Shown: positions 25,001 to 34,981, numbered from the stretch's first letter. The stretch is 64,000 nt of DNA from JAXLQL01 sp046331625 (GCA_046331625.1 JAXLQL010000015.1:1-64000), one strand, 5' to 3'. Program-made: numbers and translations. Notes: a model not told the origin generated them from the sequence alone.

Positions 25001-28000
25001 CTAGAAGTACAGCTTGAGCGCCAACTGCATCTGGCGCGGGCTGTTCAGCAGGTCGCCTGCGCCGGTCAATTGTCCGAGCTGCGGGCTCTGCAGAGTCAGG
25101 TTGCCCGTACCGAAGCGCACGCGGTTGAACGCGTTGAACATCTCGGCGCGGAAGTCCAGGCGAACCTGTTCGCGAAGCGGAATCGCCTTGGCAATCGAGA
25201 TGTTCTCGTTGTAGTTGCCGAACTGGCGGAAGCTCGGGTTATAACGAGTCTGGTTGCCGAAGGTGTTCGCCGGTTGGGCCGGGAAGAAGCTGGCCGGCTG
25301 CACGAAGCGGTCCACGAACGGGTCGAAACTCGAACCCTTGATCGGCGCCCGCCATCCTTCATACGTCGACACGATCGGCCGGTTGCCACCGCTGAACAAC
25401 GGCATGCCGTTGGTGGTGCCCAACCCGAGCGGCAGTCCGCTTGCGTAGTAGGCGATACCGGAAACGCGCCAGCCGCCCACGATGTAGTTCGCCGCGGCGT
25501 TGCTGCCGAGGAAGCGTTTGCCCTTGCCGAACGGCAGGTCATAGACGAGACCCAGCTTGAAGTTGTGCGTCACGTCGAACTGGCCGATCGACTTCTCGAG
25601 TCCGCGATTGAAGTGATCCATCGCCGCGCCACCAACCCAGTAGCTGTCGGAGTCAGTCAGGATCTTCGAGAACACGTAAGAGCTCTGGAACTGGATGCCG
25701 CCGGAATAGCGCTTCTCGAAGCGGATCATGAAGGCGTGGTAGGTGGAGTGGCCCGAGTGGTCGCCACCGCCGGATGCGGTGTCGATGCCGTTGTACTGCG
25801 GATACGGCCGCAGCGAACGGCCCCCGGTAGCCTGGCTTCCCCAACCGCCCGTGCCGCGCGGACCGGCAGGGTCACCGAAATTCGCGTACGGAGCGCGGAT
25901 CCCTGCGGCGATCGCCGCAGGCGAATTGTAAGCCGAGTTCAACAAGCCTGCGCCGTACTGCGCCAGGAATGCCGGATTGACTTGGTCGTAGTTGAGCAAC
26001 CCGGACTGGAGCCTCGAGCCCAGCGATGCATTGTAGCTGGTCTCCATCAGCATGTTGGCCGAGAATTGACGCTGGATGGAGAGATTCCAGGTGACGAATG
26101 CCGGCGGCCTCGTTGCCTCACGGCCCTGCCACCAGGGCATGGCGTCGCGGTTGGCGAAGCCGGGGTTGATGAACGGCGGCGCGGACCACGTGGGCAGTCC
26201 GACCTTCACCAAGTAAGAAGGTTGCAGTCCGCCGGTGCTATCCGGGAAGTTCTGCGTCAGCGTGAATCCGCGCTGGTGCGTGGATCCAGTTACCGTGGTG
26301 ATGTTGCCGTAGCTCAGACCGGCCGACATGCGGATGACCGTCTTTTCCTTGTGCGTGTAGGCCATGCCGAAGCGCGGACCGAACGCCTTGAAGTAGGAGT
26401 CCGCCAAGGACCGAGTCCCTTCGCGGCCTTCTCCCGAGCCGGCGTAGATCAGCGCGCCCTTGATGCCGCCCGCGTTCGGGTTCGGACGATTCGGATCGAA
26501 GTCGCTCCAGCTGTCGTTCTCGCCGCGCGGCGGCAACATGGTTTCCCACCGGACGCCGAGGTTGAGCATCAGGTTCTGGCGAACGCGCCAGTCGGTCTGG
26601 ACGAAGCCGGAGTATGACGGCCACTGTTGGCCGATGTAGCGGATCGTTTCGGCCACGCCGTCTGCAGCGTATCCGAGCAACATCGATGCGATCGGATTGC
26701 CGCCGTTGAGCGCGTTCGTGTCGATGCCGCCCGTCGCCAACGGCCTGCCGGTGTTCTTGAAGTCGAAGGTCATGCAACCGGAAATGCATTGGCGGCCGAA
26801 GCCGTTGTAATACTGATACATCACTTGGCCGCCCACCTTGATGGTGTGCTTGCCGCGGATGATCGTCACGTCGTCGGCGAACTGCTTGATGAAGTTCTCA
26901 GAGCCGTTGTTGGCCCGGCCGCCCCACTGGCTGTAGCCGTTGGAGAAGTTCATGTTCACCAGGTTCTGTCCGCACTCGGCCACATTGATCGCGCAGAATT
27001 TCGACTTCCAATCGATGCCGCTCTGCACCGTGGCCTGCGGCGGATCGTGGTTTTCCTTCCAGTTGTTGCCGCCGCCGTAGAAGTGGTTGAAGATGGTTGG
27101 CCTGATGTTCCAGTCCCAACTGGCACGGAACACGTCAGACGGGCGGCGGGTATCGTTGTAGTTCACGAAGAAGCCGGGCAAGTCCGGGGCTCCGGCTCCA
27201 CCTGGCTTCTCGAACGACCGGTTGTAGCCCCAAAAGCCGGAGATGCGGTGCTTGTCGTTGAACACGTGGTCGCCCTTGAGGCTGAACTTCGTATTGGGCC
27301 GGACCACGCTGCCACCGGTCACCAGGTAGTTGTTTTGCACGTAACCGGCCGTACCAGGCGCGGCGCCGTTGTTCGGAGTCGGGATCGGGCCGCCGCGAAA
27401 CGCCGCGAGTGCCTTCACGATTTCGGGGTCGAACATGCTCGCCGGAATCTGGTTGTTCGGGAACGCTGTGCGCGTGGTCACGCCGGCGGCGTTGGTGGTT
27501 TGCGACGTGGGATCGAAGATCGGAATCGCAGCGCCAGCGGCGTTGACCCAATTGCGGAAGTCGCCATTGTACATTTCCGGCGTCGGCACGGTGCGCTGCG
27601 CGCCGGTGGCGCCTTCGCGGTTGCGGAACGCCTCATAGCTGACGAAGAAGAAGGTCTTGTTGCGGCCGTTGTAGATCTTCGGAATGTAGGCCGGGCCGCC
27701 CACCGAAAAACCGAAGTCGTGTTGCTTGTAAACGGGCCGCGCGATGTTGCGCGCGTTGTTGAAGAAGTTGTTCGCGTCAAACACGTTGTTGCGCAGGAAC
27801 TCGTACGCGGTGCCGTGCAGATTGTTGGTGCCGGACTTCGAGGCGAAACTCATGATGCCGCCGGTGGCTTGGCCGAACTCGGCCTTGAAGCCGTTGGTGT
27901 CCACCGTGAACTCGGTGATGGCTTCGATCGAAGGTGCGTTCACTGCCACCCAGCTCTGCGTCAACGCGCGCGTGGTGTTCGCCGAGACGCCATCGAGGTT

Positions 28001-28561
28001 GGTGCCGTAGCCGGCCGCTTGTCCGCCGCCGAGGATGAACCCGTTGTCGCCGCCGACGTTCTTGGCTTCCGGAGTCAACGCAGCCAGGTTGAATGGGCTG
28101 CGGAGCGTGCCGCCCACCACCAGTGGCAATTCATCCACCAGCTTGTTGTTGATAGTGACGCTGGTCTTGGCGTTCTCGGTGGAAAGTGTGAGCGCGCCCG
28201 CCGAGACTTCGACGGCCTGCGCCGCTGCGCCGACTTCGAGCGTAGCGTCAGCGCGCACGGTGGACGAGGCGTTCAGCACAAGGCCAGTGATGCTGGCCGG
28301 GCGGAAGCCATCCTTTTCGACGCGCACCGAATACGTTCCCACCTGCAATTGCGGCACGGTGTACTCGCCGTCGGCGTTCGATGGCGCGTTGGAGGTGACG
28401 CCGGTCAAGGTGTTCGTCAGAGTCACCTTGGCTCCGGGAATGACGGCGCCCGATGCGTCTCGGACGGTTCCAGTGATGGTGCCGCGCTCGGACTGCGCGA
28501 ACACGGTAAGCGCCATGCAGAGCGGTAATGCCAACCGGCGCACATGGTCAGTTAGTTGCAT
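25001..28561 (-). CDS. Oar-like TonB-dependent receptor 3
   Basis: 1186 residues from ATG 28561 (AAGGGGAC upstream), the largest of the four. Signal peptide LALPLCMALTVFAQ, regulatory-like domain (RGTITGTVRDASGAVIPGAK), plug with GYGTNLDGVSANTTRAL and EFGQATGGIMSFASKSG, and a barrel ending RQMQLALKLYF. It is divergent from the HpcH/HpaI aldolase gene. Confidence 0.85.
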   Translation of the reverse strand: MQLTDHVRRLALPLCMALTVFAQSERGTITGTVRDASGAVIPGAKVTLTNTLTGVTSNAPSNADGEYTVPQLQVGTYSVRVEKDGFRPASITGLVLNASSTVRADATLEVGAAAQAVEVSAGALTLSTENAKTSVTINNKLVDELPLVVGGTLRSPFNLAALTPEAKNVGGDNGFILGGGQAAGYGTNLDGVSANTTRALTQSWVAVNAPSIEAITEFTVDTNGFKAEFGQATGGIMSFASKSGTNNLHGTAYEFLRNNVFDANNFFNNARNIARPVYKQHDFGFSVGGPAYIPKIYNGRNKTFFFVSYEAFRNREGATGAQRTVPTPEMYNGDFRNWVNAAGAAIPIFDPTSQTTNAAGVTTRTAFPNNQIPASMFDPEIVKALAAFRGGPIPTPNNGAAPGTAGYVQNNYLVTGGSVVRPNTKFSLKGDHVFNDKHRISGFWGYNRSFEKPGGAGAPDLPGFFVNYNDTRRPSDVFRASWDWNIRPTIFNHFYGGGNNWKENHDPPQATVQSGIDWKSKFCAINVAECGQNLVNMNFSNGYSQWGGRANNGSENFIKQFADDVTIIRGKHTIKVGGQVMYQYYNGFGRQCISGCMTFDFKNTGRPLATGGIDTNALNGGNPIASMLLGYAADGVAETIRYIGQQWPSYSGFVQTDWRVRQNLMLNLGVRWETMLPPRGENDSWSDFDPNRPNPNAGGIKGALIYAGSGEGREGTRSLADSYFKAFGPRFGMAYTHKEKTVIRMSAGLSYGNITTVTGSTHQRGFTLTQNFPDSTGGLQPSYLVKVGLPTWSAPPFINPGFANRDAMPWWQGREATRPPAFVTWNLSIQRQFSANMLMETSYNASLGSRLQSGLLNYDQVNPAFLAQYGAGLLNSAYNSPAAIAAGIRAPYANFGDPAGPRGTGGWGSQATGGRSLRPYPQYNGIDTASGGGDHSGHSTYHAFMIRFEKRYSGGIQFQSSYVFSKILTDSDSYWVGGAAMDHFNRGLEKSIGQFDVTHNFKLGLVYDLPFGKGKRFLGSNAAANYIVGGWRVSGIAYYASGLPLGLGTTNGMPLFSGGNRPIVSTYEGWRAPIKGSSFDPFVDRFVQPASFFPAQPANTFGNQTRYNPSFRQFGNYNENISIAKAIPLREQVRLDFRAEMFNAFNRVRFGTGNLTLQSPQLGQLTGAGDLLNSPRQMQLALKLYF

Positions 28562-28689
28562 AGAGTCCCCTTCTTCGTGAAGTTGAAGTGACCACATTAT
28601 AGCGCGATGAAGAGTGGAGCGGTCTGTAAACACTTGATTTCAGCGCCCGCCATCCGAACGCTGGCCGCAGTAGCCTGATAGGGACCGTC

Positions 28690-29451
28690 ATGTTCGCCTC
28701 CACCCTCAAACAACGCCTCGCCGCAGGCCAACCCACGCTCGGCATCCTGCTCACCTTCGACTTCTGGCCGGGCCACATCGAGATCTTCAAAGCCGAAGGC
28801 ATCCACTACGCCGTGGCCGACTTCGAGCACGGCACCTGCGACCTCCGCACCCTCGAGGACCTCTGCCGTACGGCGCGCCTCCTCGACTTCCCCTTGCTCG
28901 TTCGCCCCGAAGCCGCCGTTCATCACATGCTCAAGAAGTACCTCGATGCTGGCGCCGCCGGACTCATGATGCCGTGGACCGAGACGCGCGCGCAGATCGA
29001 AACCGTGCGCGACGCCATGTTCTCGCCGCCGCGCGGACGCCGCGGTCCCGGCGGGCCTTCCATCTTTGCGAACCGATCGCTCGATCGCGCGGGTTGGGAC
29101 GAGGTGGAGCAGTCGCTGTTCGCGATGATCCAGATCGAATCGCGGGAAGGGATGGCCGCAGTCCGCGATCTCGCCACCGCGGATTGGATCGACGCCGTGA
29201 TGCTTGGGCCGTATGACCTCTCGCTCAACCTCTCGCGCTGGGGCCAGATGGACCATCCCGAAGTGGTGGAGTCGATTCGCCAGATCCGGCGCGATTCCGA
29301 GGCTGCGGGCAAGCCGTGCGGCATGGTCACCGGGAGTCCTGACGGAGCGCGGTTCTGGTTCGAGGATGGCTTCCGGTTTCTGCTGATCCCGGACCCCTCT
29401 TATCTGGCGCGAGCGCAGATGCGGGCGTTCCGGCAGGTGATGTCGCTTTGA
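28690..29451 (+). CDS. HpcH/HpaI-family aldolase
   Basis: 253 residues, a TIM-barrel lyase of the class II 2-keto-3-deoxy aldolase or citrate-lyase-beta group. GILLTFDFWPGHIEIFKAEG and YAVADFEHG mark the N-terminal strands, GAAGLMMPWTET the middle, and IQIESREGMAAVRDLA with DAVMLGPYDLSLNL the metal- and pyruvate-binding end. It probably cleaves or condenses a 2-keto acid with an aldehyde, using a divalent metal. The substrate cannot be read from sequence. It is not part of an obvious operon. Confidence 0.8.
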   Translation: MFASTLKQRLAAGQPTLGILLTFDFWPGHIEIFKAEGIHYAVADFEHGTCDLRTLEDLCRTARLLDFPLLVRPEAAVHHMLKKYLDAGAAGLMMPWTETRAQIETVRDAMFSPPRGRRGPGGPSIFANRSLDRAGWDEVEQSLFAMIQIESREGMAAVRDLATADWIDAVMLGPYDLSLNLSRWGQMDHPEVVESIRQIRRDSEAAGKPCGMVTGSPDGARFWFEDGFRFLLIPDPSYLARAQMRAFRQVMSL

Positions 29452-29519
29452 GTTGCGTTTCTCGCGCACCGTTGCGGGACTGGAGCGCGTACGGTGGGTG
29501 CAGCGGCGCTCGGACAAAT

Positions 29520-29570
29520 GGGACTGAAGTCTGGGACGGAAGCCCATGCAGGCGGAAGCCCCCACATGGG
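29520..29570. repeat. Degenerate type 1 palindromic repeat
   Basis: GGGACTGAAGTCTGGGAC followed by GAAGCCCATGCAGGCGGAAG and CCCCACATG. It keeps the order of the type 1 inverted copy but with many changes, so its stems are weak. Confidence 0.5.
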
Positions 29571-29620
29571 AAATGTGGGTTGAGGTGTCGCCAAAGGCGG
29601 CGGTGAAGGGTCTTTGTAGC

Positions 29621-30316
29621 ATGAGGCCAGATCTGCTCGGACGGCGCGTGCTCTTCGTGTCTGCTTGGTTCCTGGCTGAGATCACGCGGGCGCAGATCCA
29701 AGACTTGGCGACCGTCTATGACGGCTCGGCCGTGTATTTCTCCACCACGTCAGTCTTCAAGGAACGGGGCGGTGCGGTGCAGGGGCGGATCTATCGCTGG
29801 ACGGCGGACGAGGGGACCACGGTCTATCGGGAGCGGGAGCGCATCGACGCGCCGTTTCGGACCAACCAGTACTCGCTGATGTCGATTTCGGTATCGCGGG
29901 ATGGGAAGCGGGTGGCCTATGCAGGCCAAGGAGGCTGCACGGGGGCTTGCAGCGCGGGAAATCAGGCGGTCTTCGTCGAGCCGGCTGCAGGGGACCCGGT
30001 GACGCCCGCGCTCGATGGGCAAGCGGCCAGGCGTGTGGACCTGAACGGGAACGGCCGCTACGCGGTGCTGTCGGGCTACTTCTTCGACGCGCCGAGGCTG
30101 GTGGATTTGAGCTCCGGAGCGACCCGGTCTCTCGGGCTCTCGGACACGGTGTTCCACCGCCACGCGGTGACTGACGATGGCGGGGTTGTTGGCCGCAGTC
30201 CGTCGTCGAGCATGGAGGTCCGGTTGACGACGTTGGACTCGCAGCGAGTCTTGGCCGAATCCGTGCCGGCGGAACCGATGATCACCGCAGCGGCGCCAGT
30301 GTTAGTGGGCGAGTAA
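29621..30316 (+). CDS. Exported WD40/TolB-like propeller fragment
   Basis: 231 residues from ATG 29621, with a signal peptide (RRVLFVSAWFLAEITRAQ). The body shows blades of the type SISVSRDGKRVAYAGQGG and DLNGNGRYAVLSGYFFDAP. Only about three or four blades can be counted, too few for a closed propeller, and it ends soon after (ITAAAPVLVGE). Longer acidobacterial proteins of this sort carry more domains, so this may be a truncated gene. The 235 bp downstream show no clear continuation in any frame. Confidence 0.5.
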   Translation: MRPDLLGRRVLFVSAWFLAEITRAQIQDLATVYDGSAVYFSTTSVFKERGGAVQGRIYRWTADEGTTVYRERERIDAPFRTNQYSLMSISVSRDGKRVAYAGQGGCTGACSAGNQAVFVEPAAGDPVTPALDGQAARRVDLNGNGRYAVLSGYFFDAPRLVDLSSGATRSLGLSDTVFHRHAVTDDGGVVGRSPSSSMEVRLTTLDSQRVLAESVPAEPMITAAAPVLVGE

Positions 30317-30552
30317 GTGAAGTTCCGGTGCAGGTTAGCCGTGCCGGTGCTTTGGGGCCAGCGCTAGGAGGATGGGAGGATTGCCGGAGAGAGCGGCAAG
30401 TGCTCCCGCGTTTCGTCAGGGCCCATCGGATTCCGAGTACAGAGTCAGGGGGAAGTCACCGGCGCCCACAAGCCGGATGCATTGCCCTGATATCGACAGG
30501 GAGTTCCGGTGGAGGAGTACTTGGCACCTGAGTTGGCAGCGAGAGTCAGGGC
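30317..30552. other. Gap with no supported gene
   Basis: Short open frames exist, but none has a recognisable fold or ribosome site. It could be decayed 3' sequence of the truncated propeller gene, but I found no match to that idea. Confidence 0.4.
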
Positions 30553-30816
30553 TCAGACGGTGGCCGGAGTGACGCCGGCGGGGGCGGGAAAGCCCGAGCG
30601 AAGCAGCGCTTCGCGGATCTCGGAGAGCCAGCCCTCATAGGCTGGAACTTCGATCGCTGTCTTGGAGGTACCTTCCCAACGATGGAAAATCTGGGGGTTG
30701 AGAGGGTAGGGGAGTTCGGCGAGGGTTTCGAGACACTCTTCGAGGTCGCGAGCCTCCACCAGGATTCGCAGGTAAACGAGGGCACCCTTCGGGGTCACGC
30801 CGGTCCGCACGCTCAT
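30553..30816 (-). CDS. Small hypothetical protein (possible alpha/beta domain)
   Basis: 87 residues from ATG 30816, preceded by AAAAGGAG, starting MSVRTGVTPKGALVYLRILV. The pattern YLRILVEARDLEECLETLAE with TSKTAIEVPAYEGWLSEIRE suggests a two-layer alpha/beta fold of the ACT or ferredoxin-like kind, but no family is recognised. A perfect 26-bp palindrome lies 40 bp upstream of the start. Confidence 0.55.
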   Translation of the reverse strand: MSVRTGVTPKGALVYLRILVEARDLEECLETLAELPYPLNPQIFHRWEGTSKTAIEVPAYEGWLSEIREALLRSGFPAPAGVTPATV

Positions 30817-30855
30817 GGAAATGCTCCTTTTGAAGCGCATCGGCCGAAAACGCGA

Positions 30856-30881
30856 AAACCCTGAGGCGCGCCTCAGGGTTT
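30856..30881. promoter_or_regulatory. Perfect 26-bp palindrome
   Basis: The sequence is its own reverse complement from AAACCCTGAGG through the centre GGCGCGCC to CCTCAGGGTTT. It lies 40 bp upstream of the minus-strand small gene and 230 bp upstream of padR. Lack of a loop favours a dimer-binding operator over a terminator, although a T-run (30904-30911) follows on the plus strand. Confidence 0.5.
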
Positions 30882-31112
30882 CAGATGCCGAGTCGCCTTT
30901 AGCACTTTTTTTAACGTGGTTGCAAGTAGCTGGCTCCGTTGAGACGAAGCTAAATCACTCCACGTACATCGACAGCATAGCAGGAGTCGGCGAGGCAGGC
31001 AATAGGGATTCTCCCGATATCTGCAGGGGCGAAAACAGGAGGCGCGGGCATCTTCGCTTGGTGCGGAGGTTGACTCGCGCAGGTTTGGCAGCGTAAGCTA
31101 AGAATTCTTGGT

Positions 31113-31451
31113 ATGGGACGCAAGCCACACAAGAACGATTCGCTGCCGGGCTCACTGGACATGCTCATATTACGAACGCTGTCGCGGGGCGACCTTCATG
31201 GATACGGCATCGTCCAGTTCATTCAACAGTCGTCCGGCAATGAGCTCCTCATCGAAGAGGGCTCGCTTTATCCCGCTCTCCAGCGGCTGGAACTGAACGG
31301 CTGGATCGCCGGCGCCTGGGGCGTGACGGCGAATCACCGGCGGGCGCGGATCTACAAGATCACGGCGGCCGGCCGCAAGCAACTGGCCGTTGAAACCCGG
31401 CAGTACGCCAAACTGACGCTGGCAATCGCGCGTGTGATGGGATCGGAATGA
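31113..31451 (+). CDS. PadR-family transcriptional regulator
   Basis: 112 residues. The PadR winged helix is clear: GSLDMLILRTLSRGDLHGYG, EEGSLYPALQRLELNGWI, RRARIYKITAAGRKQL. The gene ends in an ATGA overlap with the following permease, so both are made together. PadR-ADOP pairs are frequent in Acidobacteria; the regulator probably represses its own operon until an unknown signal appears. Confidence 0.9.
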   Translation: MGRKPHKNDSLPGSLDMLILRTLSRGDLHGYGIVQFIQQSSGNELLIEEGSLYPALQRLELNGWIAGAWGVTANHRRARIYKITAAGRKQLAVETRQYAKLTLAIARVMGSE

Positions 31452-34189
31452 TGGGCGTGTTCCGGCGGCTGAGGTATTGGCTCGAGAATGCACGCCGCAG
31501 CGAGGCGTTGCGCGAGGAGATGGAACTGCATCTCGAGGAAAAGGCAGAAGAGCTCGAAGCTGACGGAATGACGGCGAAAGGCGCCCGGGCTGAAGCGCGC
31601 CGGCGATTCGGCAACGCGGCGCTGAAGCACGAAGCGTCACGGGAGATTTGGATGACACGGTTCTGGCCGGAGCTTTGGCAGGATGTCCGCTATGGTTGGC
31701 GCACGCTTGCCTCGAACAAGGCATTCAGTGCGCTGGCCGTGTTGTCGCTTGCGCTCGGGATCGGGGCCAACACGGCGATCTTCAGTCTCATGGAGGGGAT
31801 TCTGTTGCGGCCGCTGCCGGTGGCGGATCCCGAGTCACTGGTGGTGCTGAATTGGCGGAGCCGGCCACCGCAGGATGCCAACAAGCATTGGGAGCACGTC
31901 ATTCACGGAGTGCAAGGCATACTCTGGCCCGGCGAGAAAGGTGTCCTGATCAGCGGGATGTTTCCCTATCCCGCGTTCGAGATGCTGGGCGAGGAAAATC
32001 CGGTCTTCTCCACGGTCTTCGGCTACTTCCATGCGCATAGCATGACCATGGCCGTGCGGGGGCAAGCGATGAGCACGAGCACCGAGTACGTGACCGGTGC
32101 GTATTTCCGCGGCCTGGGCGTGCCGCCGGCGGCGGGGCGTCTGATCGAAGGGGAAGACGACCGCCCTGGTGGGGCGGCGGTGGCTGTGATCAGTTTCGCG
32201 GCGAGCCAGAATCGCTTCGGAGGACCTTCGAATGCGATCGGGCAGCAGATCCTCGTCAACAACATCCCATTCCAGGTGATCGGCGTGACTCCGCCGGAGT
32301 TCTTCGGAGTGGACCCCGCCTCCGCGCCAGACCTCTACCTTCCCTTGCACGCGAACGTGCTGGTGGAGGGCGCGGCAGCGGCCCGCATGTATGGTGACGG
32401 AAACTTCTATTGGATCGAAATGATGGGCCGTCTGCGTGGCGGCGTGACCATGGCGCGGGCGCAGGCAGCACTGTCGCCCCGCTTCGAGCAATGGGTTGCA
32501 ACCACCGCGAAGACCGAAGGCGAGCGCGCCAAACTGCCCGCGCTGATTCTGAATCCCGGCGCCACGGGGCTGGGCAGCTTGCGCCGGGAGTATTCGAAAC
32601 CCTTGTACGTGCTCCTGGCCATGGCGGGACTGATGCTGGCGCTCACGTGCGTGAATATCGCCAATCTGTTGCTGGCAAGGGCCGCGGCGCGACGCCGTGA
32701 AATCGCTCTCCGGCTCAGCCTGGGCGCGGGACGGTTCCGCGTGGTGCGGCAGTTGCTGACCGAGAGCGCATTGCTGGCGATGCTCGGCGGAGCAGCCGGC
32801 GTCTTGTTCGCGGCGTGGGGAGTGCGATCGCTGACGTTTCTGTTTTCCAAGGGGCGCGAGAATTTCACTCTACACGCGGAATTGAATTGGATCGTTCTGG
32901 GCGTGACGGCGGCGCTCTCACTGGTCTGCGGGCTGTTGTTTGGGCTCGCACCGGCGATTCGGTCGACACGGCCGGACGTGATGCCCGAGTTGAAGAGCGG
33001 CCGCGAGGGGGGGCCGCGCCGGCGAGCGCAGCACATTCTGATCGTGGCGCAAATCGCAATGTCGTTTCTGATCCTGGCCGGGGCAGGTCTGTTTGTCCGG
33101 ACGCTGGACAAGCTGCACTCGGTGCAACTAGGTTACGCCCGCGAGAACATCCTCTTGTTTTCGTTGAATGCACGTGAGGCCGGGCATCGCGATCCGGAGA
33201 TTCCCAATTTCCATGCAGACCTGCGTAAGCGCTTCGAATCGATCCCCGGAGTGAGAAGCGCGACGCTTTCGCAAGCGCCGATCATCAACGCCGGCCACGC
33301 GGGGGCGACTTACCGGGGAGCCATGAAGATCGGCGCCGTTACGGTGGAAGGCGCACGGGTGATGACCGTTGGACCGCGCTTCCTCACCACGATGCAGATT
33401 CCGATTCTGGCCGGGCGTGAGATTGACGATCGCGACCAACCGGGCTCGACGCCAGTTGCGGTGATCAGCGAGGGGATGGCGCGGACGTATTTCGGCAACG
33501 AGAATCCGGTGGGCCGGCGTATCACGCTGGTGAACGACAAGCGCGATGTCGAGGTCGCCGGCGTGTCGGCGAATTTGCGATACGGTGGCCTCAAAAATGA
33601 AGAGGCGGGCGCGATGACCGTGTTCGTGGCGGCGAGCCAGTTTTCTCCGGGCCCGGTTACTTTCGCGCTGAGCACCGCGGGGGATCCGCTGCGGTACGTG
33701 TCGAGCGTGCGTGAAATCGTGCGGGAGGCAGATTCCCGCATGCCGGTTACGAACGTGGCGACGCAGGCGGCGGAAATCGACCGGACGATCAGCAGGGAAG
33801 TGACGTTCGCGAAACTAGGCACGGGTTTCGCGGTGCTGGCATTGCTGACGGCGTGTGTTGGGCTCTACGGGACGATGTCATACAACGTTGCGCGGGAGGT
33901 GCGCGAGATTGGAATCCGGATGGCACTGGGTGCACGCCGCAGCGTTGTGATTTGGATGGTCCTGCGCCGGGTTCTGTTGCTGGCGGGGGCGGGACTCGCG
34001 GTCAGCGTGCCGGCTGCATTGGCCGCATTGCGGCTGGTCAGGTCATTGCTGTTTCAGATTCAGCCTCATGATCCTGGGGTTCTGGCGTTGGCTGGAGTCG
34101 TGCTGGTCAGCGCGGCGATTCTTGCTGGCTATGTGCCGGCATGGCGGGCGTCGCGGATCGATCCGTTGCAGGCTCTGCGGCAGGAGTGA
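31448..34189 (+). CDS. ADOP-type ABC transporter permease (MacB/FtsX-like)
   Basis: 913 residues. A soluble N-terminal segment (SEALREEMELHLEEKAEELE) precedes a first membrane span (SALAVLSLALGIGANTAIFS), then a MacB-type periplasmic domain, an FtsX-like permease core (YVLLAMAGLMLALTCVNIAN, LLARAAARRREIALRLSLGA), a second periplasmic domain, and a final core ending REVREIGIRMALGARRSVV and WRASRIDPLQALRQE. The duplicated layout and N-terminal extension are those of the acidobacterial duplicated orphan permeases. No ATPase gene is adjacent, which is normal for that group. The substrate is unknown. Confidence 0.88.
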   Translation: MMGVFRRLRYWLENARRSEALREEMELHLEEKAEELEADGMTAKGARAEARRRFGNAALKHEASREIWMTRFWPELWQDVRYGWRTLASNKAFSALAVLSLALGIGANTAIFSLMEGILLRPLPVADPESLVVLNWRSRPPQDANKHWEHVIHGVQGILWPGEKGVLISGMFPYPAFEMLGEENPVFSTVFGYFHAHSMTMAVRGQAMSTSTEYVTGAYFRGLGVPPAAGRLIEGEDDRPGGAAVAVISFAASQNRFGGPSNAIGQQILVNNIPFQVIGVTPPEFFGVDPASAPDLYLPLHANVLVEGAAAARMYGDGNFYWIEMMGRLRGGVTMARAQAALSPRFEQWVATTAKTEGERAKLPALILNPGATGLGSLRREYSKPLYVLLAMAGLMLALTCVNIANLLLARAAARRREIALRLSLGAGRFRVVRQLLTESALLAMLGGAAGVLFAAWGVRSLTFLFSKGRENFTLHAELNWIVLGVTAALSLVCGLLFGLAPAIRSTRPDVMPELKSGREGGPRRRAQHILIVAQIAMSFLILAGAGLFVRTLDKLHSVQLGYARENILLFSLNAREAGHRDPEIPNFHADLRKRFESIPGVRSATLSQAPIINAGHAGATYRGAMKIGAVTVEGARVMTVGPRFLTTMQIPILAGREIDDRDQPGSTPVAVISEGMARTYFGNENPVGRRITLVNDKRDVEVAGVSANLRYGGLKNEEAGAMTVFVAASQFSPGPVTFALSTAGDPLRYVSSVREIVREADSRMPVTNVATQAAEIDRTISREVTFAKLGTGFAVLALLTACVGLYGTMSYNVAREVREIGIRMALGARRSVVIWMVLRRVLLLAGAGLAVSVPAALAALRLVRSLLFQIQPHDPGVLALAGVVLVSAAILAGYVPAWRASRIDPLQALRQE

Positions 34190-34212
34190 GGGACTGAGGT
34201 CCCGCGCTGGAA
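34188..34212. repeat. Partial palindromic repeat, type 1
   Basis: GAGGGACTGAGGTCCCGC keeps one hairpin of the type 1 element just after the permease stop codon. The second hairpin is lost. Confidence 0.45.
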
Positions 34213-34270
34213 GGGGCGGCATCTCATGGAAGCCGCCCGCGCCAGCGGTGATACGCCCGATCCTCCGTCA

Positions 34271-34981
34271 TCAGTGCTGCAGCGCCGACATCCGCGCGCG
34301 CGATCCCTCTTCGCCGAGCCACTCCACCTTGCCCGTATCCAAGCTATAGTAGGCGCCCACCACCTTGATCTTGCCGCTGCGGACCATGTGCCCGAGCACG
34401 GGCTCGGAATCGCGCAACTGCTCGACGACTGTGTCGACATTCGTGTGGATCGCGTTGTCGAGCGGATCGCCCGGCAGCGGCTTCGAGCGCTCCACCGCCT
34501 GCGTCAACGACGCGATCAGCGACCCGATGTGGCCCGCCGCTGCGCCTCCGCCCACCGCCGCCTGCAGCGCTCCGCAGCGCTGGTGGCCCATCACCACGAT
34601 CAACGGCGCGTTCAGATGCTCGGCCGCATATTCGATGCTGCCCAGTTCTTTCTCGCCCACCACGTGCCCGGCCACGCGCACCACGAACAAGTCTCCCAGG
34701 CCTTGATCGAAGACGATCTCCGGCGGCACTCGCGAGTCAGAACAGCTCACCACGATCGCGTGCGGCTTCTGCCCCTTCGCCACTTCCTGGCGCCGGTCCA
34801 TCGTCTGATGCCAGTGCACATACTTCGCGCCCACATGCCGCTCGTTACCGTATTTCAGCCATCCGAGCGCGACATCGGGAGAAGGCCCCGCCGATGCACC
34901 CGCCACCGGCTGCGTATGGTCGGCGGCGAACAGCGCGGCGGCCGAAACAAATACCAAGAGAGAGCTGCTTGCTTTGTGCAT
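34271..34981 (-). CDS. Exported beta-class carbonic anhydrase
   Basis: 236 residues from ATG 34981, with signal peptide KASSSLLVFVSAAALFAADH. The zinc ligands are visible as C and D-R in VVSCSDSRVPPE and H and C in MGHQRCGALQAAV. RVAGHVVGEKELGSIEYAAE is the conserved central strand. It converts CO2 and bicarbonate, here probably in the periplasm. It stands alone and is divergent from the isomerase-like gene. Confidence 0.9.
   Translation of the reverse strand: MHKASSSLLVFVSAAALFAADHTQPVAGASAGPSPDVALGWLKYGNERHVGAKYVHWHQTMDRRQEVAKGQKPHAIVVSCSDSRVPPEIVFDQGLGDLFVVRVAGHVVGEKELGSIEYAAEHLNAPLIVVMGHQRCGALQAAVGGGAAAGHIGSLIASLTQAVERSKPLPGDPLDNAIHTNVDTVVEQLRDSEPVLGHMVRSGKIKVVGAYYSLDTGKVEWLGEEGSRARMSALQH

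Noticed and set aside
25070..28528. Long plus-strand open frames opposite TonB receptor 3
   Set aside because: They mirror codon bias of the receptor. No ribosome site or recognisable domain; the minus-strand receptor has a full domain order.
30372..30572. A 66-codon open frame after the truncated propeller gene
   Set aside because: No family, no ribosome site and biased composition. It could equally be chance.
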